Under the pieces are notes generated by a model. The model was not told the DNA's origin, searched no databases, and was given only the letters and a program-made list of their open reading frames with translations. Shown here one piece after another: positions 27,197 through 36,029 of a stretch of DNA of 64,000 bases (position 1 is its first letter; each line of letters opens with the position of its first letter). The DNA lies in the NCBI RefSeq assembly GCF_010747475.1, contig NZ_VSLZ01000001.1, forward strand, positions 62,001-126,000, written 5' to 3'. The position numbers and the translations under genes were made by a program. Source of the DNA: Halorussus sp. MSC15.2 (GTDB taxonomy: Archaea > Halobacteriota > Halobacteria > Halobacteriales > Haladaptataceae).

Positions 27197-27664
27197 CTAC
27201 GCGGGCACCCACGTGGTGACCGTCGCGTTCGGGCGAGTCGTCCCCTGCGGACAGACGAAGGTCGCCTCGCTGCGCCCGCCTGCGGGGACGTACGACAGCG
27301 ATGTCGACGGCTGAGGCTGGTCGCACCCCACCTCGACCGTGGCCGAAATCAGTCCCGTGTCGCCCCGGTTCACCAGTTTCGCCCGCACCAGAACGCTCCC
27401 GTTCGAGAGCGTCTCCGTCTCCACGACGTGCGCCTCCGGGGGGACGTGGCTCGGCGGTTGCACGGCGTGCCACGCGACGTAGCCGAACACCAACACCGTG
27501 ACCAAGACGCTGACTCCGGTCAGTACCTTCTCCGCGGTCGAGGGGGCCGGTCGCTGCTCGTCGCCGCCCTGCTCTCCGCCACTCTGCTCGTCGCCGTCCT
27601 GTTTTCCGCCACTCTGCTCTCCGCCACTCTGCTCGTCGTCGCTGTCCGTGCCCCCCTCGCTCAT
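27197..27664 (-). CDS. TIGR02588-like membrane-anchored protein
   Basis: A 155-residue protein with a highly repetitive acidic N-terminus rich in Gly, Glu and Gln, one membrane helix (VLTGVSVLVTVLVFGYVAWH) and a beta-rich exterior domain (LVRAKLVNRGDTGLISATVE). Its start overlaps the stop of the next upstream gene (ATGA), whose product resembles the TIGR02587 membrane family. The pair TIGR02588-TIGR02587 is a known association in bacteria and haloarchaea without assigned function, which supports the call. Confidence 0.6.
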   Translation of the reverse strand: MSEGGTDSDDEQSGGEQSGGKQDGDEQSGGEQGGDEQRPAPSTAEKVLTGVSVLVTVLVFGYVAWHAVQPPSHVPPEAHVVETETLSNGSVLVRAKLVNRGDTGLISATVEVGCDQPQPSTSLSYVPAGGRSEATFVCPQGTTRPNATVTTWVPA

Positions 27665-28503
27665 TGTATCACTACCTCCGCGGCGCTCGCCCCGATGGAC
27701 GAAACGAACGAGATGATAACTATCAACTGGACCATCACGGACGGCGGTGCGTCCCTGAAGTGGCCGAACGCGGCGAGCAGGCCGGTGCCGACCACCATCG
27801 AGACGGCGTAGACGACGAACGCCTGCCCGACCTGCCAGACCTTCGCGCGTTGCTGGAGGCGACTCCCCTCACCTTGGAATCCGAGTTCGTAGAGCATGAG
27901 GTACGAGACGAGAAGCGACAGCAGGACCAGCACCGCGGTGTGTTCCCACTCCATGTACGCGGCGATTAGCTCCATCTCCTGAGTCGGCGAGATGCCGCCG
28001 GCGATGAACACCGCGCCGACGCTGTAAATCGCGACCGTCGTGGTCACCGACCGCCTCGTCGCCTGTTTGTCGCCCTGCAGTACCTCGTTGGCGAGTGCGG
28101 CCCCGAATCCCAGCGGAACGACCTCGATGAGTCCGAGGCGAGCGATTACAATCAAAGAGTCGCCGAGTTCGATGACACCGAAGACGAACAAAACGATGTA
28201 CGTGGCGGTGAAACTCTGGAGGACTAGCTCGGCGAAGTCGGTCACGGTCGTCCGAATCGCGTTCTTCGTTCCCCCGTCTCCTTGAGCGTCCCTCCGGAAA
28301 CTGACTCTCCGCGTGATGGCGAGAATGACTCCCAGTCCGACGACCGCGTAGACGAGCAGGTGGGGCGTCGGGAGAACTCTTCCCCACCACCACGTTTCCA
28401 TCGTGTACAGGAACGTGGTGCCGACGACCAACAGCGCCCCGACGATGGCCCGACCCTGCTCGCGCAGTTCGTCCGCGGGACTCTGCGTCCCTCTCTGACT
28501 CAT
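27661..28503 (-). CDS. TIGR02587-like integral membrane protein
   Basis: A 280-residue protein with about eight membrane helices: AIVGALLVVGTTFLYTMETW, VYAVVGLGVILAIT, TYIVLFVFGVIELGDSLIVI, VAIYSVGAVFIAGGISPTQ, VLVLLSLLVSYLMLY and VVGTGLLAAFG. The segment METWWWGRVLPTPHLL resembles the TIGR02587 family. The 4-nt overlap with the TIGR02588-like gene suggests translational coupling of a two-protein membrane unit. No transport or catalytic motif is visible. Confidence 0.7.
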   Translation of the reverse strand: MSQRGTQSPADELREQGRAIVGALLVVGTTFLYTMETWWWGRVLPTPHLLVYAVVGLGVILAITRRVSFRRDAQGDGGTKNAIRTTVTDFAELVLQSFTATYIVLFVFGVIELGDSLIVIARLGLIEVVPLGFGAALANEVLQGDKQATRRSVTTTVAIYSVGAVFIAGGISPTQEMELIAAYMEWEHTAVLVLLSLLVSYLMLYELGFQGEGSRLQQRAKVWQVGQAFVVYAVSMVVGTGLLAAFGHFRDAPPSVMVQLIVIISFVSSIGASAAEVVIQ

Positions 28504-28556
28504 CGTTACCTACTGTCACTGTGAAGGGGGTTCAACGCTCCGGCCGACTCGCCGCC

Positions 28557-29114
28557 TCAGACCAACACCTGCACGACGACGAACAGCACCACCACGCCGA
28601 GCACGTCACAGACGTTGGTCACGACCGGAATCACCACGTCGTCGGGGTCGAGCTTGAACCGGTAGGCGGCGTAGGTGGCGACCAGCGTGACGACGACGGC
28701 GAGGACGGCCAGCGAGAGTCCCGAAACCAGCGAGACGGCGACCACGGTCCCGACGAACAACTGCGCGCCGCCGGTGACGAACGCCAGCGCCCACCCGCCC
28801 ACGCCGACCACCGGGAAGACGGTCGCCGCGAGCGCGACGGTCGCCACCGCGTTACCTGCGAGTTCGTCGTCACCGGGGTCGAACGACAGCGTCCCGAGGT
28901 GGAACGCCGTCGAGAGGCGCGCCGCGAGGATGCTCCCGAGGTTGCCCGCGGTGCCTATCATCGCCGGAACGAGGACGAGCAGCGAGGGGTACCGCAGGAG
29001 TTGGGCCTCGAACGTGTCGAGGACGAGTCCGCTCCCCACTTCGACGACCGCCAGCACCACGAGCAGCGGGAGCATCGCGCGGGTGATGCCGCGGACCGAC
29101 CACGTCGCCCGCAT
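28557..29114 (-). CDS. MgtE/SLC41-type divalent cation transporter, half 2
   Basis: A 185-residue membrane protein resembling one half of the MgtE integral membrane domain, likely moving Mg2+. Helices include ITRAMLPLLVVLAVVEVGSG, SLLVLVPAMIGTAGNLGSIL and FVGTVVAVSLVSGLSLAVL. The motif PAMIGTAGNLGSILAARLST is typical of the pore region, and the C-terminus has DPDDVVIPVVTNVCDVLGV. It begins directly after the stop of the neighbouring half (TAG then ATG), so the two probably form a heterodimer. It lacks the N and CBS domains of bacterial MgtE. Confidence 0.78.
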   Translation of the reverse strand: MRATWSVRGITRAMLPLLVVLAVVEVGSGLVLDTFEAQLLRYPSLLVLVPAMIGTAGNLGSILAARLSTAFHLGTLSFDPGDDELAGNAVATVALAATVFPVVGVGGWALAFVTGGAQLFVGTVVAVSLVSGLSLAVLAVVVTLVATYAAYRFKLDPDDVVIPVVTNVCDVLGVVVLFVVVQVLV

Positions 29115-29693
29115 CTACCCCCCTCCGAGCGCGAGTACCAGTCGGACCGCCGCCAGCAGCGCGGCCATCCCGAACACGTCGCCGGTCGTCGTGACCACCG
29201 GTCCCACGAGGGTGTCGGGGTTGAGACCGCGTCGGTACCCGGCGAACACGGCCGCGACGACGACGATAGTCAGCGCGATACCGGACAGCACGCCCGCGAC
29301 CAGCGCCACGCCCGCGAGCGTGGCGAGCGACGCGCTCGGCCGGGCTAACGAGACGAGGACGGCGTATGTGACCACCGCCGCGAACACGCTGATGACGACG
29401 CCGTTCAGCATCGCGGCCGACACCGCGGTGTACACCCGGCGGTCGTCGGGCACGGGGTTCGCGTCGATGAGTCCCTGATGGAGTGCGGTCGAGAGCTTCG
29501 CGCCCATCGCGCCGTACACGTTACCTCGGGTCGCCAACAGCGCGGGCACCAGAACGAGGAGTCCCGACACTTCCCGGAGGTCGCCCCGCATCCCACCTAG
29601 CACGAGTCCCGCGAACAGGCCGCCGACCGCACTGACCGCCAGTACGGGGAGGGCTTCGCGGTACGCCCGTTCGGCCACGTCGCGGACTGCCAT
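29115..29693 (-). CDS. MgtE/SLC41-type divalent cation transporter, half 1
   Basis: A 192-residue membrane protein paralogous to the next gene. Matching features are EVSGLLVLVPALLATRGNVY, GAMGAKLSTALHQGLIDA and a C-terminal GLNPDTLVGPVVTTTGDVFG. In full-length transporters these two halves are fused; here they are separate genes in the order half 1, half 2 with zero spacing. It starts at ATG 29693. Confidence 0.8.
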   Translation of the reverse strand: MAVRDVAERAYREALPVLAVSAVGGLFAGLVLGGMRGDLREVSGLLVLVPALLATRGNVYGAMGAKLSTALHQGLIDANPVPDDRRVYTAVSAAMLNGVVISVFAAVVTYAVLVSLARPSASLATLAGVALVAGVLSGIALTIVVVAAVFAGYRRGLNPDTLVGPVVTTTGDVFGMAALLAAVRLVLALGGG

Positions 29694-29743
29694 CTACCGG
29701 TACCTCACGTCCCCCGGTCAAAAAAGCGGCGTGTCGGTCGTTC

Positions 29744-30724
29744 TCAGTCGAGTTCGACGCGGCGCTTCACGAGGTATGGCACCGCAGCGAAGAGACCGAA
29801 CACGATTACCGCGATAGCCCACAGTTCCTCGTTGGGGTCCCAGTCGGTCGTCTCCTCGACGTACTCGGCGTCGAAGTAGACCGCGAAGGGGAGGAACGTC
29901 CATCCGACGAACAGCACCATCCCGGCAGTCGCCTCCGAGAGACCGCTGAGGGCGACCGCGACCGGAATCGCGGCGAGACTGGCGAAGATGCCCTTGTACC
30001 ACCGCTCGGACCCCTCGCCGGACGTCGGTCCCGAGAGCGTGACGCGCCGGTCCAGCAGATACGCGATGGCGACCGAGTAGTTGAGGAGCGGCACGGCACC
30101 GCCGACGGTCCACAGCGCGGTCTTGACCGACCGCCCCGTGGCGTCTTCGAGTCGCTTCCCGTCGAGGTAGATTCCGGCCGGGATTCCGACCAACGAGACC
30201 ATCAACAGCAGTCCGGCGAACATCTCGCTGAGTACCCCGACGGGTATCGCCAGCAGACCGGCCCCGAGCGCTCCGGCGAGCAGGTTGCGCGACCGGTCCA
30301 GCGACTCGTCGCCCGCGGCCAACTTCGCGCCCCGCATCGCCGCGGTCCGCTCGGCGTCGATTCCGTGCCAGCCGTTCTCGGAGTCGAGCGCGACCCGGTC
30401 GCCGTAGACGTTGGCGAACTCGTCGCGTTCCCGGCCGAGCGCGCCGAGTAACCTCCCGACGTGGTCGCTCTCCTCGTCCTCGCCCGGCCACTCCAGATAC
30501 GTCGCGACCGTCTCTCCGTCGGGCGTCTCCACGTTCAGTTGGAGCGCCTGTCGGGTCCGAATCGCCACGGGGTAGTCGTCGGGGACCTCGCTCGCCGGAA
30601 TCTTCGCCGCCTCGGAGATGTTGCCCTCCTCGTAGGTCTCCGAGGCCCGTCGCCCGGCGCTGAGTTCCCGTTCGAGTTCGAGGAACTCGTCCACCTGCGC
30701 GTCCGGGTCGCCGTGTTGGCTCAT
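29744..30724 (-). CDS. Uncharacterised membrane protein
   Basis: A 326-residue protein of unknown function. Residues 1-140 are soluble and acidic (FLELERELSAGRRASETYEE; LEWPGEDEESDHVGRLLGAL). The second half has paired helices: LLAGALGAGLLAIPVGVLSE, FAGLLLMVSLVGIPAGIYLD, WTVGGAVPLLNYSVAIAYLL, FASLAAIPVAVALSG and LWAIAVIVFGLFAAVPYLVK. The repeated pattern GIYLDGKRLE and AVYFDAEYVE hints at an internal duplication. The gene is alone between the MgtE pair and srp54. Confidence 0.6.
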   Translation of the reverse strand: MSQHGDPDAQVDEFLELERELSAGRRASETYEEGNISEAAKIPASEVPDDYPVAIRTRQALQLNVETPDGETVATYLEWPGEDEESDHVGRLLGALGRERDEFANVYGDRVALDSENGWHGIDAERTAAMRGAKLAAGDESLDRSRNLLAGALGAGLLAIPVGVLSEMFAGLLLMVSLVGIPAGIYLDGKRLEDATGRSVKTALWTVGGAVPLLNYSVAIAYLLDRRVTLSGPTSGEGSERWYKGIFASLAAIPVAVALSGLSEATAGMVLFVGWTFLPFAVYFDAEYVEETTDWDPNEELWAIAVIVFGLFAAVPYLVKRRVELD

Positions 30725-30842
30725 ACCTCACGTCTTACAAGTCATCGAAGTTAACGGTGCGGGTTCCCGGACACGACCGCGGTCGCGGCGAACGATTCGG
30801 TCCGCGGAGAATAGCCGTGCGACCGAGGGGCAGTCTGGCGGT

Positions 30843-32243
30843 TCAGTCGCCGAACGGCCCCATTCCGCCCATACCGCCGCCACCGCCGCCGCCACCGCCC
30901 TGCATCTTCTTCATCATGCGCTCCATGTTCCCTTGGCCCATTCCTTGGAACTGCTTGAGGGTCTGGGACATCATCTTGTGCTGTTCGAGGAGTTCGCGCA
31001 CGCGCTCCTCGTCCTTCCCGCTCCCCTTCGCGATGCGCTCGACCTGACTCGCGCCGATGGCGCGGGGGTTCTCCAGTTCCGCCTCGGTCATCGAGTCCAT
31101 GATGACCTCGAACGACCGCATCCGGTCTTGGGTCACGTCCATAGCGTCGTCCGGGAGTTCGTCCATCAGACCGCCGCCACCGCCCATACCGGGAATCATG
31201 TCCATCACTTGGTCGAGCGGTCCCATGTTGTTCATCGCCTGCATCTGGCGGCGCATGTCCTTCAGGGTGAACTCGCCCTTCAGCATGTCCTCGGGGTCCC
31301 AGTCCTCTTCCTCCTCCTGCGTCTCCTGCATCGCGCGCTCGACGCGCTCGGTGAGTTGCTTCAGGTCGCCCATCCCGAGCAGGCGCGAGATGAACCCGGA
31401 GGGTTCGAACCGCTCGATGTTCTTGACCTCCTCGCCGGTACCGAGGAACGCGATGGACGAGTCGGTCTCGTTGACGGCGGTCAGCGCACCGCCACCCTTC
31501 GCGGTCCCGTCGAGTTTCGTGACGATGACGCCCTCGATACCGATGGAGTCGTCGAACTGGCTGGCTTGGTCCTTCGCGCCCTGTCCGATGGCGGCGTCGA
31601 GGACGAGTAGGTTCCGGTCGGGGTCCACCGCGCGCTCGATATCCTCTATCTCGTCGATGAGGTCGTCTTCGAGCGCGTGGCGACCCGCGGTGTCCACGAT
31701 GTGGACGTCGGCGTCGCTCGTGGCTTCGAGACCGTCGCGGGCGATTTTCACCGGGTCCTCCTCGTCAGGGTCGCCGTAGAAGTCCACTTCCGCGCGCCCG
31801 GCCATCTCCTTGGCTTGGTCGTACGCGCCGGGGCGGAAGGTGTCGGTCTGGACGATAGCGGGCCGAAGCCCCTTCTTCGAGAACCACCACGCCATCTTGG
31901 CCGCGGTGGTCGTCTTCCCCGACCCCTGTAGACCGGCGAGCAGGATGGTCTGCTCTTCGAGCGGAATCTCGGTGCTGTCGCCCACGAGAGACACCATCTC
32001 CTCGTAGACGATGCTGAGGACGTGGTCGCGCGCCGAGGTTCCGGCCGGCGACTCCTCCTCCAGCGCGCGCTCCTTGATGGAGTCCGAGAGGTCCATCACG
32101 AGGCTGACTTCGACGTCGGCCTGCAGGAGCGACCGCTGAATCTCCTTGACGATTTCCTCCACGTCCTCCTCGGTCACGCGGGACTGCCCGCTGAGTTTAC
32201 CGAGAGAGTCGCGGAGGGAGTTTCCGAGGTCGTCGAGTACCAT
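30843..32243 (-). CDS. srp54: Signal recognition particle protein Srp54
   Basis: The 466-residue GTPase that binds signal sequences and 7S RNA and targets ribosomes to the membrane. The N domain is residues 1-90. The G domain has G1 [21 protein letters not shown]2 [18 protein letters not shown]3 IVDTAGRH and G4 [14 protein letters not shown]. The M domain starts after about residue 300 ([17 protein letters not shown]) and has the RNA-binding [20 protein letters not shown] region. The C-terminus is methionine- and glycine-rich with a long Gly run and GGMGPFGD. ftsY lies about 1 kb upstream. A TTTAAC box sits near 32272. Confidence 0.97.
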   Translation of the reverse strand: MVLDDLGNSLRDSLGKLSGQSRVTEEDVEEIVKEIQRSLLQADVEVSLVMDLSDSIKERALEEESPAGTSARDHVLSIVYEEMVSLVGDSTEIPLEEQTILLAGLQGSGKTTTAAKMAWWFSKKGLRPAIVQTDTFRPGAYDQAKEMAGRAEVDFYGDPDEEDPVKIARDGLEATSDADVHIVDTAGRHALEDDLIDEIEDIERAVDPDRNLLVLDAAIGQGAKDQASQFDDSIGIEGVIVTKLDGTAKGGGALTAVNETDSSIAFLGTGEEVKNIERFEPSGFISRLLGMGDLKQLTERVERAMQETQEEEEDWDPEDMLKGEFTLKDMRRQMQAMNNMGPLDQVMDMIPGMGGGGGLMDELPDDAMDVTQDRMRSFEVIMDSMTEAELENPRAIGASQVERIAKGSGKDEERVRELLEQHKMMSQTLKQFQGMGQGNMERMMKKMQGGGGGGGGGMGGMGPFGD

Positions 32244-32362
32244 TGTTACCGTAGATAGACCGCGTGGGCGTTAAAGGCTTTTTCTACCGCTATAGGTTAG
32301 GTGGCAGCTATCGAGTTGAGGACGCCCTCGTCGAGAATCCGACCAAGGCAGAGACCCCTCCC

Positions 32363-32515
32363 CTATTCGGGGTTATCGGGGTCGCTGTCTGCCGACACAG
32401 TCAGGCCCCATGGCCTGACCTTCAGGTCTACGCTTTCCCAACGCTTCGGTACGAGCCGAAGACTGAGAATACCGACGATAATCAGCACGACCAGAAGTAG
32501 AGATATCCACATCAT
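32363..32515 (-). CDS. 50-aa single-pass membrane microprotein
   Basis: From ATG 32515 the frame starts MMWISLLLVVLIIVGILSLR, one membrane helix, then a polar tail ending DSDPDNPE. An ATATTTAAG TATA box at 32573-32580 lies about 28 nt from a 24-nt hairpin (32525-32548). The hairpin would therefore sit at the very 5' end of the mRNA, 9 nt before the start codon. A degraded second copy of both hairpin and start region lies upstream (32650-32738). The function is unknown. Confidence 0.5.
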   Translation of the reverse strand: MMWISLLLVVLIIVGILSLRLVPKRWESVDLKVRPWGLTVSADSDPDNPE

Positions 32516-32524
32516 GTTTTCTCA

Positions 32525-32548
32525 CGCGCGGTGCTAGGACACCGCGCG
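32525..32548 (-). promoter_or_regulatory. 5'-terminal mRNA hairpin of the microprotein gene, copy 1
   Basis: A 9-bp perfect stem (CGCGCGGTG paired with CACCGCGCG) closed by a six-base loop. Given the TATA box at 32573-32580, transcription should begin at or next to the first base of this stem. This could protect the 5' end, block ribosomes, or bind a regulator at the DNA level. Confidence 0.5.
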
Positions 32549-32716
32549 AAAAGCACTTACTACGCTCTCATCTTAAATATTACAAAATAATTCGGTGACG
32601 GTTCCGGTGGCGTTCTTACCAAAACGCATAAGTCACATACCGAGTAAGAATAGAATGTAGCCGAAGACTGAGACGGATTCAGTCGTCGCAACCAGAAGAC
32701 TATCCACATCACGGTT

Positions 32717-32738
32717 GCGCGGTGCTAGGACACCGCGC
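32717..32738 (-). repeat. Hairpin copy 2 with decayed ORF start
   Basis: The same stem and loop as the hairpin at 32525-32548 (GCGCGGTG, loop, CACCGCGC). It is followed after 5 nt by GTGATGTGGATA, matching the start ATGATGTGGATA of the 50-aa gene. The downstream frame has diverged into low-similarity sequence. Confidence 0.6.
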
Positions 32739-32900
32739 AGGATTCTCTCTGCATAATTACGGCCAGTTGTTACTTTTTCAACGCCTTACGCTCTCTCTGT
32801 TCATACTGACGTGAATTCACCTTCGACAGCAGTTTCTGTCTCATCTAGCCGATACGCTTATAATGTCTCCTCAAAAAGCTCACTTGCATAACTTCAATGC

Positions 32901-33170
32901 ATGGCACGCGATTTAAACAAGGCACGCGATAACTCGGTGGGAACGACCCGCGAACGCACCGACGTGGCAGGCGAAACGAGCGGCGGCACGGCCGGTCTGG
33001 CGAGCGAACTGGCGGCCGACGCGTACAACATCGTCGCCGCGCTCGGCCTTCTGTTGACGGCCTACTGGCTCCTCTTTCGGAATCTCCCGGTCGAACTGTT
33101 CACGCTCGGTCTCGTGACGACCGCGCTCATCGCGGCGAACGTCGTGGTCGCGTTGCGATACCGCGACTAA
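32901..33170 (+). CDS. 89-aa two-helix membrane protein
   Basis: Starts MARDLNKARDNSVGTTRERT, a polar N-terminus of about 40 residues, then two hydrophobic helices (NIVAALGLLLTAYWLLF and LFTLGLVTTALIAANVVVAL) and a short basic end. TTATAA lies near 32850. It lies between srp54 and ftsY on the opposite strand. The family is unknown. Confidence 0.6.
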   Translation: MARDLNKARDNSVGTTRERTDVAGETSGGTAGLASELAADAYNIVAALGLLLTAYWLLFRNLPVELFTLGLVTTALIAANVVVALRYRD

Positions 33171-33213
33171 ACGGGTCGATTTCGAACTTGGCGCGAAAAA
33201 TGAGGTCCCCGAA

Positions 33214-34320
<1,107 letters not shown>

Positions 34321-34326
34321 CGCCGA

Positions 34327-34791
34327 TTACTCGTCCTCGTCTTCCTGCTGGCCCTGCATCTGCTGCATCTGCTGCTGCATCTGCTGTTGCTGGAGTTGCT
34401 GGGCCTTCTGCTCCAGTTCCGAACTCTCCTCCTCGATTCGGCTGACCTCGTCCTCGAACTCCGAGATGCGCTCGTCGAGGACGTCCTGCTTGTTCTCGAG
34501 GGTCTCGACCGCGTCTTCTTCCTCGCGCTCGGCCGCGAAGCCGCCGCCCAGTTCCACGACGATTTCGTCGAGGTCCTGCACTTCCGCGTGGACGTGTGCG
34601 CCGCCGCCGATGGGGACCTGCACGACCGACCCGGTGTCGAGCGCGTCGATGGTCTCGATGGCCTCGTCGATGTCGCTCTTCTCCTCGCGGAGGTCCTCGA
34701 TTTCGGCCTCGATTTCCTCTTGCTGCTCTTCGAGTTCCTGCAGCTGCTGGGAGAGTTCCTGCAGTTCGGGGTTGCCGCCGCCGCCCATCAT
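34327..34791 (-). CDS. pfdA: Prefoldin subunit alpha
   Basis: A 154-residue hexameric chaperone subunit passing unfolded proteins to the thermosome. Two long coiled coils flank a beta-hairpin core: LQELSQQLQELEEQQEEIEA before, SGSVV-like GSVVQVPIGGGAHVHAEVQD in the middle, and a second coil from about residue 90. It ends in an unusual Gln/Met-rich tail (QQLQQQQMQQQMQQMQ). The start ATG at 34791 overlaps the rplX stop (ATGA). Confidence 0.95.
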   Translation of the reverse strand: MMGGGGNPELQELSQQLQELEEQQEEIEAEIEDLREEKSDIDEAIETIDALDTGSVVQVPIGGGAHVHAEVQDLDEIVVELGGGFAAEREEEDAVETLENKQDVLDERISEFEDEVSRIEEESSELEQKAQQLQQQQMQQQMQQMQGQQEDEDE

Positions 34792-34964
34792 TGTGCCTCG
34801 ACCTCCTCGACCTCGACCTGCGTCCGCTTCAGACCGTGGCGACCGCCGAAGTTGGCGTAGGTGTGCTCCTCGGCGACGTCCTCGTTCGTAGCGTCGACGC
34901 TCGTTTCGAACTCCTGCCAGCCGTCTCTGGCTTGGAACTTACCGCGAACAGTAAACTCACTCAT
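34788..34964 (-). CDS. rplX: Ribosomal protein LX (L18Ae, L20a)
   Basis: A 58-residue archaeal large-subunit protein starting MSEFTVRGKFQARDGWQEFE and ending in RTQVEVEEVEAQ. It has the expected size and composition for LX. It heads the rplX-pfdA-ftsY operon and overlaps pfdA by 4 nt. In many haloarchaea tif6 lies directly upstream; here tif6 is about 7.8 kb away (see the findings). Confidence 0.93.
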   Translation of the reverse strand: MSEFTVRGKFQARDGWQEFETSVDATNEDVAEEHTYANFGGRHGLKRTQVEVEEVEAQ

Positions 34965-35139
34965 GGACGTATCTGGGATACGCGGAGGGAAGAATCTTCC
35001 TACTCGGGGACAGCCGACCCGAACCCGGTCCGGGAGTTTCGCGACACTCTGGCGGGCGCGGTGGGCGACGCGGCACTCACCGTTCGGACTCGCCCTCGAC
35101 CGGCCGGTCGCTCTCCGGTTCGCTCTGCCGTTCGGTGGC

Positions 35140-35562
35140 TCACTCGCGTTGGAGTTCGTCGAACAGGTCCGCGACGCGCTCCTCGATTTCGTCGCGAATC
35201 GCCCGCACCGCGTCGAGGTCCCGTCCGTCTGGGTCGTCGAGTCCCCAGTCGCGGTTCTCGCCCGACCACGTCGCGGGACACACATCGTTCGCCGAACAGC
35301 CCATCGTGACGACGTAATCGCACTCCTGCAACTCCTCGTGAGTCACTTCCCGCGGCGTCCAGTCGGAGAGGTCCATTCCGCGCTCGCGCATGACCTCGAC
35401 CACTTCCTCGTGGACGTGGTCGGCGGGGTCGGTGCCGCCCGTGACGATTGCCACGTCCTCGGCCCCGCGCTCCTCGCGTTCCCGCTCGGCGAACGCCGTC
35501 GCCATCTGGCTCCGCCCGGCGTTCTGGACGCAGACGAAGGCGACTCGGGTCTCGTCGCTCAT
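35140..35562 (-). CDS. Low-molecular-weight phosphatase / ArsC-type arsenate reductase
   Basis: A 140-residue protein with the LMW-PTP/ArsC phosphate loop near the N-terminus (VAFVCVQNAGRSQMATAFAE; C-x5-R-S is seen as CVQNAGRS). Later it has cysteines in VVTMGCSANDVCPATW and the DWGLDDPDGRDL segment that carries the catalytic Asp, all typical of thioredoxin-coupled ArsC. It may reduce arsenate or dephosphorylate tyrosine. It starts at ATG 35562, which overlaps a short duplicate of its own 5' end. No arsenite transporter is adjacent. Confidence 0.87.
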   Translation of the reverse strand: MSDETRVAFVCVQNAGRSQMATAFAEREREERGAEDVAIVTGGTDPADHVHEEVVEVMRERGMDLSDWTPREVTHEELQECDYVVTMGCSANDVCPATWSGENRDWGLDDPDGRDLDAVRAIRDEIEERVADLFDELQRE

Positions 35563-35693
35563 CGCCCTACCTCCGCGGTCGCCATCTGACTCCGTCCGGC
35601 GTCCCCGCGAGCGAATCGAGCGGGGGCTCGAAGCGGCTCTGCCGCTTCGGTGTTCTGGACGCAGACGAAGGCGAGTCGGGTCTCGTCGTTCAT
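35559..35693 (-). pseudogene. Duplicated 5' end of the ArsC-like gene carrying a 51-nt insertion
   Basis: From ATG 35693 a 44-codon frame reads MNDETRLAFVCVQN, then 17 foreign residues, then AGRSQMATA and a few more to a TGA. Without the insertion it matches the first 23 residues of the intact gene. The TGA overlaps the real gene's ATG (ATGA). The phosphate loop is split by the insertion, so it cannot be active. The insertion (35602-35652) carries a 43-bp two-hairpin element also found at 48049-48091. Confidence 0.75.
35607..35649 (+). mobile_element. 43-bp two-hairpin element, copy B
   Basis: It begins GCGAGCGAATCGAGC and has a first hairpin (CGAGC, four bases, GCTCG), then a second with a 9-bp stem (CGAAGCGGC, loop TCT, GCCGCTTCG). 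The total length and the 22-nt spacing from start to second stem match the copy at 48049-48091. The flanks (GCGTCCCC and GTGTTCTG) are degraded 8-bp copies of the undisturbed target GCGTTCTG. Confidence 0.6.
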
Positions 35694-35800
35694 CGCTCCG
35701 CCTCCGCGGTCGCCGTCTGCAATCGAGCGTTCACGTCGCTCTGACGGTTGTCCTCACTCTCTTCGGAAACGCGTCGCCGGAGACGGTCGGCTTCGGGCAT
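35690..35800 (-). CDS. 36-aa small acidic/basic ORF upstream of the ArsC duplicates
   Basis: From ATG 35800 the frame reads MPEADRLRRRVSEESEDNRQ and ends TATAEAER at a TGA overlapping the next ATG (ATGA). The end resembles the tail of the duplicated fragment (TATAEVGR), so it belongs to the same tandem arrangement. The three frames overlap in series and could be translated in a coupled way. It has no recognised family and may be the leader of the original gene. Confidence 0.4.
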   Translation of the reverse strand: MPEADRLRRRVSEESEDNRQSDVNARLQTATAEAER

Positions 35801-36029
35801 CGTTCGACCGATTGAGCGAGCATTCAGATAACTGTTCCGCGTCCGCGCTCGGTCCGTTTCACCGTCGGCACTCACACGTTCGGTGAACTCGCGTCCTCGC
35901 CGAACTCACACCGATGGCGAACTCGCTATCGATTCGGAAACCGGCGATTCGTCTCGAAAACGTAGCGTCTTCCCAGAAATACGGAACCATTCCCGTCCGC
36001 GAGACCGCTGACCAGACCGACCGAAACGA

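Larger units (their letters stand above)
32516..32900. other. AT-rich region with duplicated hairpins and a decayed ORF copy
   Basis: It holds the promoter and leader of the 50-aa microprotein gene (hairpin 32525-32548), a second hairpin (32717-32738) followed by a decayed copy of the microprotein start (GTGATGTGGATA on the minus strand) and the shared TCAGTCTTCGGCT segment. From about 32845 a TTATAA box serves the plus-strand gene at 32901. No other gene is seen. Confidence 0.5.
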
